Assembly (NCBI GenBank): GCA_903854805.1
Contig: CAINXK010000133.1
Location: 1-7,129, forward strand
Direction of reading: 5' to 3'
Length of the DNA stretch: 7,129 nt
Source of the DNA: an uncultured Anaerolineae bacterium
GTDB lineage: Bacteria > Chloroflexota > Anaerolineae > Anaerolineales > Villigracilaceae
Shown: positions 1 to 6,431 of the stretch, in pieces
How the letters are laid out: each line of letters opens with the position of its first letter
How positions within the stretch are numbered: position 1 is the stretch's first letter
The notes under the pieces: generated by a model
Told to the model about the DNA's origin: nothing
The model's input: only the letters and a program-made list of their open reading frames with translations
Database searches by the model: none
Program-made: the position numbers and the translations under genes

Positions 1-2
1 GC

Positions 3-1472
3 CCGGTACGATTCACTGCCAGGTGGTTTCAATGGTTGAAGGTTTTATTTGCATTAATTGCCATTGTCACTGGCCTCTTAATTGCCATAACGATCGGGCA
101 GTTTGGCCCAATTGTTTTATTGGCTATTCCTCTTCTGGTGATACTGCTGTTGGCTTTGGGCCAACCACAACTTGGGTTGATGGCTCTGATCATCATAACG
201 TTTACACAGCTTTCCGATGTTGGAATTTCGTATCATAGCCTGCCGTCCCTTGCAAAGCCTCTGGCAGCATTGATGATTTTGTTGATCATGGTTCGAATTG
301 CATTATACGGTGAGCGACCAGAAGGTTGGCTGCGCGCGGGGCCTTTGCTGATCATATATGCGGCAGTCTGGTTTGCGGCTTTGTTGCATGCGGGTGATTT
401 TCAGGCTGCCAGCACGGTTTTTGTTGGATTTGCCAAAGATGCGCTTGGGGCAGTGATTGTAATATTTTTTATTCAGAAGCCAACTTCTTTGAAAGGTGCA
501 GTTTGGGCTGTGATCATAGCGGGTTTCTTTATGGGTGCTGTTGGTGTTTTTCAAACAATTACCGGGACATTCGCCAATAATTATTTTGGATTTGGAGGCT
601 GGCAGCTTCAAAATTCGGGCGATACAACAAATTATCGTCTTACCGGACCATACTCAAATCCAAATGCTTTCGCCCAGACTCTCGTCTTCATAATTCCATT
701 AGCGATTGATCGCTTGTGGCATGAACGAAATTACTTATTGCGTTTATTTGCTGGTGCGACGGCTTTACTCAGTATTCTAACTGTTATCTTTACCTACTCG
801 CGGGGTGGTCTACTGGCAATGGCATTTGCGATTGGTATTCTGCTGGTATTGCGACGACCAAATTTCATGCCTTTACTATTGACCGCAGCCTTGGTAATTG
901 GCGTGATCCAGTTTTTACCTGATACATATAATTCACGCATCTTGTCATTGCTCCAATTCACGGATTTACAATCCAGCCAGTTGACAGATCAATCCTTCCG
1001 CGGTCGGGTAAGCGAAAATACGGCTGCTTGGCAAATGTTTCTTGATCATCCATTGCTTGGAGTTGGATTGGGGAATTTTAGCGTAAATTATCAGAGTTAT
1101 TCTCGTGAGATCGGCATAGATCCACGCCGCGATCCGAGAACTCCAGCCAGTCTTTACCTGGAATTGCTATCGGAGCAAGGTCTGTTAGGAACGGTTATAT
1201 TTATCTGGTTAGCAATATTGATTTTTCGGGAGCTTTACATTGCTCGAAAAAACTTTAATCTAAAAGGATATGCTGACGAAGGTTTTATGGTGTATTCAAT
1301 TGTTGCTGGTTTCGTTGGTTACTTGTTCTCAGCTATTAACAAAAATAGCGCCTATTCGAATGTCTTTTGGGTAATCGTTGGGATTGCACTTTCAGCCGGA
1401 CAAGTAGCCCATGCCAGTCACCAAAAAACAAAAGGCCCATTAAGTGACCAATCAAGGATAGACACAGAATAA
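3..1472 (+). CDS. O-antigen ligase/polymerase-like membrane protein (Wzy_C/WaaL superfamily), 5' end probably outside window
   Basis: Integral membrane protein that probably joins lipid-linked oligosaccharide units (Wzy-type polymerisation) or transfers glycan to an acceptor on the outer face of the cytoplasmic membrane. Residues are numbered from the TTG at 36. About 11-12 hydrophobic segments are visible. Family marks are R201-LTGPYSNPN to 210, YSRGG at 254-258, RGR at 322-324, DHPLLGVGLGNF at 337-348, and LYLELLSEQGLLG ending at 385. A large hydrophilic loop, roughly residues 300-380, fits the catalytic periplasmic loop. The motif H[NSQ]x9Gxx[GTY], known in ligases, is present at 371-385 but with Ala371 in place of His, so a polymerase role is somewhat favoured. 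The frame is open to the left edge with no stop, so the true start is likely upstream. TTG at 36, preceded by AGGTGG at 21-26, is the only plausible start inside. The stop TAA overlaps the next ATG by one base. Family assignment is firm; ligase versus polymerase is not. Confidence 0.88.
   Translation, partial: PVRFTARWFQWLKVLFALIAIVTGLLIAITIGQFGPIVLLAIPLLVILLLALGQPQLGLMALIIITFTQLSDVGISYHSLPSLAKPLAALMILLIMVRIALYGERPEGWLRAGPLLIIYAAVWFAALLHAGDFQAASTVFVGFAKDALGAVIVIFFIQKPTSLKGAVWAVIIAGFFMGAVGVFQTITGTFANNYFGFGGWQLQNSGDTTNYRLTGPYSNPNAFAQTLVFIIPLAIDRLWHERNYLLRLFAGATALLSILTVIFTYSRGGLLAMAFAIGILLVLRRPNFMPLLLTAALVIGVIQFLPDTYNSRILSLLQFTDLQSSQLTDQSFRGRVSENTAAWQMFLDHPLLGVGLGNFSVNYQSYSREIGIDPRRDPRTPASLYLELLSEQGLLGTVIFIWLAILIFRELYIARKNFNLKGYADEGFMVYSIVAGFVGYLFSAINKNSAYSNVFWVIVGIALSAGQVAHASHQKTKGPLSDQSRIDTE
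21..26 (+). promoter_or_regulatory. Possible ribosome binding site before TTG 36
   Basis: AGGTGG lies 9 bases before the TTG at 36. It would serve that start if the first gene begins inside the window. Because the frame is open to the left edge and reads as plausible protein before the TTG, this may be chance. Confidence 0.25.
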
Positions 1473-2935
1473 TGGAAGAACAAACTCCCCATTTCGCGCG
1501 AGCAGCTATTCATGGTACTGCCTGGCAATACCTAGCTTTTTTTAGCGGGAAAATAATGTTGTTTATCAGTACGGTAGTTTTGGCACGTATACTGAGCAAG
1601 GATGATTTTGGCGTAGTCGGTTTCGCGGTGACAACAATTGGACTTTTGGATGCGATGAGTGATCTGGGTGTTACACCTGCCCTTATCTATCATCCGGAAG
1701 ATGATGATACAACAGTGACTGCCTTTTGGTTGAGTCTGGGACTTGGAACCCTGCTATTTGTCATAATTTGGTTCGCAGCCCCGCTGATCGGTTTATTTTT
1801 TAATGATCCTCGAGCCGTTTCCGTTACACGGGTTTTGGCCCTTTCGTACCCAATTAATTCTCTGGGGTCAACCCAACAAGCTGTTCTTCAGAAGAAACTG
1901 GCGTTTAAACGCACCTTCATACCGAATTTATTCCAATCAATCGCAAAAGGTCTGGGTTCAATAATCCTAGCATCTCTGGGCTTGGGCGTTTGGAGCTTAA
2001 TTGGAGGCCAATTGGGAGGTATGGTTACAGGTGCAATTATTTTTTGGTTTATTTCTCAATGGCGACCTTCGTTTTCGTTTAATCCAAAAATTGCACTTTC
2101 TTTGTTAAGGTATGGAATAAAAATTGTAGGTGTGGATATTCTGGGAATTATTTTAATTAACCTTGATAATATTTTAGTTGGTAAGAACCTAGGGGCTGTA
2201 AGCCTTGGTGTTTATGCCTTAGCGTTTAGAATTCCAGATTTAATCATACTTCAATTCGCGCGGATATTAAGCGGTGTTATCTTTCCGATATACACCCGCA
2301 TGCGAGATGTCCCAGGTAGCCTGACCAAAGGTTTCTCAATTACCGCCAGGTATGTTTCTCTTATAACTGTACCCTTTGGTCTCGGTCTGGCAATTTTGGC
2401 AAAGCCATTTATTTTTGCTGTTTTTACAGAAAAATGGTCCGAAGCCATCCCGGTTGTTCGCGCAATTTCGATTTATGCTATGCTACTTTCGCTCTCTTAT
2501 AATGCAGGAAGTGTTTATAAAGCACAAGGTCGTCCTCAGATATTGACATGGCTTGATACGGCGCGATTAGTTATCCTTTTCCCTGCGCTCATCTGGGCAA
2601 CATCATATGCAAATTCCATTGTCGCAGTTGGTTGGGTCCAAGCGATTGTTGCGTTCTTAGGTGGGGCGCTCAATCTTTTTGTCGCTGCCAAGTTGTTGAA
2701 TATACCTTTTCAAACCCTTTTTATAGCGTTTCGCCCAGCTTTTTTGGCCGGTTCTTTTTTAGCATGTGCAGTTGGAATTGTTATTTTACTGTTCGGTGAT
2801 GCTAATCCCTGGCTACAACTTGGTTTGGGAACATTTATTGGTGCTTTTGCATATTTTGCTGCTTTGTGGATTTTCCAACGTGATGTTGTTGTCACGGCTT
2901 GGGTTCTGCTGCGTTCTGCATTGGGTAAGGTTTGA
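1472..2935 (+). CDS. Polysaccharide flippase, Wzx/WzxC-like (MOP superfamily)
   Basis: Membrane transporter of the polysaccharide-synthesis branch of the MOP/MATE-like superfamily (COG2244 type). It is expected to flip undecaprenyl-linked oligosaccharide from the cytoplasmic to the outer face of the membrane. The 487 residues are the usual length and hold about 12-14 hydrophobic segments. WzxC-type marks include an N-terminal AWQYLAFFSGK stretch, LARILSKDDFG in the first helix-loop region, ALIYHP at residues 70-75, an APLIGLFFNDPRAV stretch, a GLGVWSLIGGQLGG stretch, WRPSF beginning at W197, and a NLDNILVGKNLG loop after the middle helices. The start is ATG 1472, which shares its A with the upstream TAA (TAATG), so translation is probably coupled. 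An AAGGA at 1454-1458 lies 13 bases upstream, which is rather far. The position between the Wzy-like gene and the glycosyltransferases fits a flippase well. The lipid-linked substrate cannot be read from the sequence. Confidence 0.92.
   Translation: MEEQTPHFARAAIHGTAWQYLAFFSGKIMLFISTVVLARILSKDDFGVVGFAVTTIGLLDAMSDLGVTPALIYHPEDDDTTVTAFWLSLGLGTLLFVIIWFAAPLIGLFFNDPRAVSVTRVLALSYPINSLGSTQQAVLQKKLAFKRTFIPNLFQSIAKGLGSIILASLGLGVWSLIGGQLGGMVTGAIIFWFISQWRPSFSFNPKIALSLLRYGIKIVGVDILGIILINLDNILVGKNLGAVSLGVYALAFRIPDLIILQFARILSGVIFPIYTRMRDVPGSLTKGFSITARYVSLITVPFGLGLAILAKPFIFAVFTEKWSEAIPVVRAISIYAMLLSLSYNAGSVYKAQGRPQILTWLDTARLVILFPALIWATSYANSIVAVGWVQAIVAFLGGALNLFVAAKLLNIPFQTLFIAFRPAFLAGSFLACAVGIVILLFGDANPWLQLGLGTFIGAFAYFAALWIFQRDVVVTAWVLLRSALGKV
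2927..2930 (+). promoter_or_regulatory. Ribosome binding site that favours ATG 2938
   Basis: AAGG within the end of the flippase gene stands 7 bases before ATG 2938. The alternative TTG at 2932 would leave only 1 base of spacing, so the ATG is the better start for glycosyltransferase A. Confidence 0.5.
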
Positions 2936-2937
2936 TT

Positions 2938-4104
2938 ATGCATATTGCCCAGATGCTTGATACCCTGGATTTGGGTGGAGCCCAGAAAATGCAGTTGTTT
3001 CTGGCTGAAACCTTGCAGCCGCTAGGTATTGATTTGACCGTGATTAGCTTGATGGAGTCGACGGATGCTCATTATCGAGCGCAACTTGAGGCAGCCGGGG
3101 TAAGGATTGTTTTTTTCCCTTTTTCAAAATTATTTTCACCTGGGACCTTTTTGAAGCTAATTGATTACCTTCGAAAAGAAAAGTTTGATCTTTTGCATGC
3201 CTACCTGACCTATTCAAATATAATTGGGCCTTTGGCAGGTCGCTTGTCCGGAACGCCAACGATTGCATCCCTGAGAAGTTCGGATTTTGAAGGGCGGAGT
3301 TATACCCCTCATAGGGCTTTTCTAGAATCCTTCTCAATGCGGTTTCTGGCAACCAGAGTTATGGCAAATGGGCGGGCGGTAGAAAAATATGCAAAGCATC
3401 GATTAAAAGACAGTCGTAAGGTGGATACCATCTTAAATGCTGTCGATTTGATTCAACCAATTTCAGATGACGAAAGAAAGCAGGTTCGATCCGAGATCAC
3501 TGGCGATTCTGATTGCCCATTGATTATTACAGTTGGACGTCTAACTGCTGCGAAAGGATTTCATGATTTAATTGATGCTTTCGCAATTGTCCATGTTCAC
3601 GCTCCTTCTGCTGTACTGGTGTTTGCTGGTGGTGGAAACATGCGTGATGAGTTGAACACTCACATAGAAATGTTGAATTTGGTCGATCGAGTAAAGTTTA
3701 TTGGAACGCGGATGGATATACCACGTCTCTTGGCATCTGCGGATATTTATGTAAACTCATCTCATTGGGAAGGCACTCCAGTATCGGTTTTGGAAGCAAT
3801 GTCAGTCGGATTACCGGTTGTAGCTACCAATGTTGGGGAAAACCCGTTCTTATTGGAGCCAGATGCCGGTATATTAGTTCCACATCATCAGCCGAAGGTG
3901 TTGGCGTCTGCGCTTATTTCATTGTTGAGTTCAGAAGAGTTGCGAAAAAAAATTGGGTTTTCGGCTCGCGAGCGGATAAAAAATTCATATAATCGGGAAA
4001 TTTGGTGTAGAAATCTACTGACTTTATATTCAGAGATCACACCAAAGGCCCAACCATACCTTGAAGCCTGCATAAAATCTTCCTTTCAAATCAAGGATGT
4101 TTAG
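2938..4104 (+). CDS. Glycosyltransferase family 4 (A)
   Basis: Cytoplasmic, probably membrane-associated GT-B enzyme of CAZy family GT4 (retaining), adding one sugar from a nucleotide donor to the growing oligosaccharide. Of 388 residues, the N-terminal acceptor domain carries DLGGAQK at 11-17 and H87 in LLHAYL. The C-terminal Glycos_transf_1 domain carries VGRLTAAKG at 199-207, with R201 and K206 expected to contact the donor diphosphate, and the EX7E pair E278/E286 (EGTPVSVLE). The linker motif usually read NGVD is NAVD here (167-170). No membrane helix is visible. I chose ATG 2938 over the in-frame TTG at 2932 because AAGG at 2927-2930 sits 7 bases before the ATG and TTG would overlap the upstream stop. 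The gap from the flippase is 2 bases. GC is low like the two upstream genes (about 39% in three sampled lines) and unlike the three downstream transferases. The key residues fall at the same numbers as in the transferase at 5268-6431. Donor and acceptor sugars are unknown. Confidence 0.92.
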   Translation: MHIAQMLDTLDLGGAQKMQLFLAETLQPLGIDLTVISLMESTDAHYRAQLEAAGVRIVFFPFSKLFSPGTFLKLIDYLRKEKFDLLHAYLTYSNIIGPLAGRLSGTPTIASLRSSDFEGRSYTPHRAFLESFSMRFLATRVMANGRAVEKYAKHRLKDSRKVDTILNAVDLIQPISDDERKQVRSEITGDSDCPLIITVGRLTAAKGFHDLIDAFAIVHVHAPSAVLVFAGGGNMRDELNTHIEMLNLVDRVKFIGTRMDIPRLLASADIYVNSSHWEGTPVSVLEAMSVGLPVVATNVGENPFLLEPDAGILVPHHQPKVLASALISLLSSEELRKKIGFSARERIKNSYNREIWCRNLLTLYSEITPKAQPYLEACIKSSFQIKDV

Positions 4105-4107
4105 GTA

Positions 4108-5268
4108 ATGATGCGTGGTGTGATCATGTTGGTGAATGAATTTCCACCTTTGGCGGTTGGTGGCGCCGAAAGACAGGCTGAGCGCCTATCGACTGACCTT
4201 GCCAAAAGAGGTTGGTTGGTAAAAGTACTTACGCGCCAGGCGCCCAATCTGCCTGTTCGTGAGAGTCGTTCCGGATTCGAAATACTGCGTCCTTATTCTT
4301 GGGGACCGGGTAAATTGCAAACGGTTACTTTCGTACTGGGTGTAATGGCGAAATTATGGCAGTTGCGTAAGCATTATCAAATCCTGCATGCCCATTTGGC
4401 CTTTGGCCCGGCCTTTGCAGCGGTGATTTCAGCGAGAATATTGGGCAAACGGGTTGTAGTGAAATTAGGAAACAGCGGTGAATTCGGCGATATTAAAGTA
4501 TCGCAAAAAACCTGGCGCGGAAAATTACGTTTATCTGTTTTACGACGCTGGGCAGATGCCTTTATTGTTTTGGATGAAGCCATGCAGTTTGAAGCGCTTG
4601 ATAATGGGTTTCCTTCTCAAAAAGTGCGCCGTATGGTGAATGGGATTGATACCCATGCTTTTTCCCCAATCAAAACACGGGAAGTTGCGCAAAACGCACT
4701 GGGCTTTTCAGATAGAATGGTGGTTCTTTCACTAGGTCGCCTTTCACCTCAAAAGTCATTGGGTATGTTGGTTAATGCATTTACGGATGCGCTTCACCAG
4801 AACCCGGCCTTGTTTCTTGTCCTGGTGGGTGATGGCCCGGAACGCCCGGCTCTTGAAGCGCTAGTAACCCAGAATAACATCGCGGACTCTGTAAAGTTCG
4901 CCGGAAACCAGACTGATGTGCTTTCGTACCTGGCAGCTGCCAATATATTTGTCCTGCCTTCGGCCAGCGAGGGTATTTCCAATGCTTTATTGGAAGCCAT
5001 GTGTTCTGGCCTAGCATGCCTGGCAACCCCTGTTGGAGGCAATCTGGATGTTCTGGACCATGGCCAGTGTGGACTGCTTTTACCGGTTGGTGATGTCGCA
5101 GCCTGGAGCCGAGCACTTGTGGAAGTGAGCCAGTCCGCCAGATTGAGGGAAAGCCTCGGAATGGCTGCCCAGCAAAGAGTTCGCAGCGAATACGATTTCG
5201 ACTCGGTTGGCGCGCGGATGGAAGGTCTGTATATGGAATTACTTGGTTCGCTTGTGGAAGGGAAATAA
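4108..5268 (+). CDS. Glycosyltransferase family 4 (B)
   Basis: GT-B, family GT4 retaining glycosyltransferase of 386 residues, expected at the cytoplasmic face of the membrane. Visible motifs are EFPPLAVGGAERQ at 11-23, HAH at 94-96, the glycine-rich GNSGEFGD at 121-128, VNGID with N178-G179-I180-D181, LGRLSPQKS at 209-217 (R211 and K216 as donor diphosphate contacts; Ser217 replaces the common Gly), VGDGPER in the donor domain, and the EX7E pair E288/E296 (EGISNALLE). The GNSGEFGD and ID-motif arrangement differs from the transferases on either side, so this is a separate GT4 subgroup and probably makes a different linkage. The start could be ATG 4108 or the adjacent ATG 4111. AAGGA at 4093-4097 is 10 bases before the first. 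Three bases separate it from the upstream stop, and its TAA overlaps the next ATG by one base. From here on GC is clearly higher than upstream. Sugar specificity cannot be inferred. Confidence 0.92.
   Translation: MMRGVIMLVNEFPPLAVGGAERQAERLSTDLAKRGWLVKVLTRQAPNLPVRESRSGFEILRPYSWGPGKLQTVTFVLGVMAKLWQLRKHYQILHAHLAFGPAFAAVISARILGKRVVVKLGNSGEFGDIKVSQKTWRGKLRLSVLRRWADAFIVLDEAMQFEALDNGFPSQKVRRMVNGIDTHAFSPIKTREVAQNALGFSDRMVVLSLGRLSPQKSLGMLVNAFTDALHQNPALFLVLVGDGPERPALEALVTQNNIADSVKFAGNQTDVLSYLAAANIFVLPSASEGISNALLEAMCSGLACLATPVGGNLDVLDHGQCGLLLPVGDVAAWSRALVEVSQSARLRESLGMAAQQRVRSEYDFDSVGARMEGLYMELLGSLVEGK
5256..5263 (+). promoter_or_regulatory. Ribosome binding site for glycosyltransferase C
   Basis: GGAAGGGA in the last codons of glycosyltransferase B is the strongest purine-rich site in the window. 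It stands about 4-5 bases before ATG 5268, supporting that start at the TAATG junction. Confidence 0.5.
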
Positions 5269-6431
5269 TGTCGGGTATTCACGTACTTCAGCTGATCGAT
5301 GGCCTTAATTTGGGTGGCGCAGAGGTTTTGCTGCGTGACCTGACCGTTGGTCTGGTTCAGCGAGGTTATCGTGTCACTGTTGGCTTCAGCACGCCGGGTC
5401 CGCTTGTTGATGTTCTATCGCAGAGCGGTATTCAATTGACAATGCTGCCGCGAATTGGTCGTATCGATCCATTTTTATTATCTGGCATGCTGCGTTTGAT
5501 GCGTAAAGATCCGCCGCAGGTGGTGCACACCCATTTATTCAAAAGCGACTTCCATGGGCGCCTGGCGGCTCGTTTTGCAGGCGTGCCTGTGGTCGTGTCG
5601 ACCCTGCACAATGCGGATGCCTGGGCCAGACGTTGGCCATTTGGGATGTTATATGGCCAGACAGCCCGTTTTGCAGATCGGGTGATTGCTGTTTCCAGTG
5701 AAGTCAAGGATTACCATGTTGCTCATTCGGGCATTCCTGCCGAAAAAATTGATATCATCGACAATGGTGTCGATGTTAGAAAATATCGTGGATTGCAGGA
5801 CGCCGGTAAAAAAGTCCGAGCCGAGTTCGGGTTCAGCGAAGACGCGATCCTTTTTGGTATCATCGCTCGTTTAAAACCGCAGAAAGATCACGTCACCTTC
5901 TTAAATGCGGCCGCAGAAATTCTGAAAGACCTGCCCGGTGCGCGTTTCTTGGTAGTAGGCGAAGGTCCTTTGCTCGCTGAGCTTGAGGGTCTTGCCGATC
6001 AACTGGGTTTACGCCCTGCGCTTATTTTTGCTGGTTTGCGGAATGATATACCGGAAATTTTGGCTGCATTGGATGTGCTGGTTTTTTCATCTCGCTGGGA
6101 AGGTTTACCAGTTAGCTTGTTGGAAGGTATGGCTGCATCCAAACCAATTGCTGCCACCGCTGTTGACGGTATAAAAGGGGTGGCAGATTCGTGTGCATTA
6201 CTCGTTCCGCCTGGCGAGCCCCATGCACTGGCGGCTGCGTGCAAAAAATTGGCAATTGATGCTGACCTGCGTTCCAGCCTGGGCCAGGCTGGTTTTGAGC
6301 GTGTCGCAAACTATTACAGCCTGGATGCGATGATTGAAAAGATCGCAGGCATCTACAACCGATTACTGCGTGAACGTGGTTTGGGTGAACATATCCCCAC
6401 GACTACCATCAGTTCAGGTGCGCTGCGATGA
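5268..6431 (+). CDS. Glycosyltransferase family 4 (C)
   Basis: GT-B, family GT4 retaining glycosyltransferase of 387 residues. The N-terminal domain carries LNLGGAE at 12-18 and HTH at 87-89, followed by FHGRLAARFAGVPVVVSTLHN, a common GT4 acceptor-domain pattern. The C-terminal domain carries DNGVD with N166-G167-V168-D169, ARLKPQKDH at 200-208 (R201, K206; Ala200 in place of the usual Gly), VVGEGPLL, and EX7E at E278/E286 (EGLPVSLLE). The H87, R201, K206, E278 and E286 positions match those of the transferase at 2938-4104, which suggests the two belong to one subfamily. The short C-terminal tail after about residue 370 is polar and shows no known motif. The ATG shares its A with the upstream TAA (TAATG), and a purine-rich GGAAGGGA at 5256-5263 precedes it. 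It overlaps the next gene by 4 bases (ATGA). It presumably adds another sugar to the same lipid-linked repeat; substrates are unknown. Confidence 0.92.
   Translation: MSGIHVLQLIDGLNLGGAEVLLRDLTVGLVQRGYRVTVGFSTPGPLVDVLSQSGIQLTMLPRIGRIDPFLLSGMLRLMRKDPPQVVHTHLFKSDFHGRLAARFAGVPVVVSTLHNADAWARRWPFGMLYGQTARFADRVIAVSSEVKDYHVAHSGIPAEKIDIIDNGVDVRKYRGLQDAGKKVRAEFGFSEDAILFGIIARLKPQKDHVTFLNAAAEILKDLPGARFLVVGEGPLLAELEGLADQLGLRPALIFAGLRNDIPEILAALDVLVFSSRWEGLPVSLLEGMAASKPIAATAVDGIKGVADSCALLVPPGEPHALAAACKKLAIDADLRSSLGQAGFERVANYYSLDAMIEKIAGIYNRLLRERGLGEHIPTTTISSGALR
6416..6420 (+). promoter_or_regulatory. Ribosome binding site for glycosyltransferase D
   Basis: AGGTG stands 7 bases before ATG 6428, favouring the first of the two tandem ATG codons at the ATGATGA junction. 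Confidence 0.45.

Noticed and set aside
23..238. A 71-codon + strand open frame starting GTG 23, with an internal ATG at 32.
   Set aside because: It overlaps the membrane protein frame, is rich in Cys, His and Trp in a way typical of out-of-frame reading, and lacks any known domain.
187..1048. Five copies of the palindrome TGATCA at 187, 283, 349, 511 and 1043, with only one more noticed elsewhere (4121).
   Set aside because: Four of the five fall in one codon phase and encode Leu/Val-Ile-Ile/Met in membrane helices, so codon choice in hydrophobic protein explains the cluster; spacing is irregular.
2932..2937. TTG 2932 as the start of glycosyltransferase A.
   Set aside because: ATG 2938 is a stronger codon with better spacing from AAGG at 2927-2930, and gives an N-terminus typical of GT4 proteins.
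4794..5282. A 162-codon open frame on the - strand within glycosyltransferase B.
   Set aside because: It lies wholly opposite a gene with clear GT4 motifs. Its translation is rich in Ser, Pro, Thr and Arg with no recognisable domain, as expected for a shadow frame.
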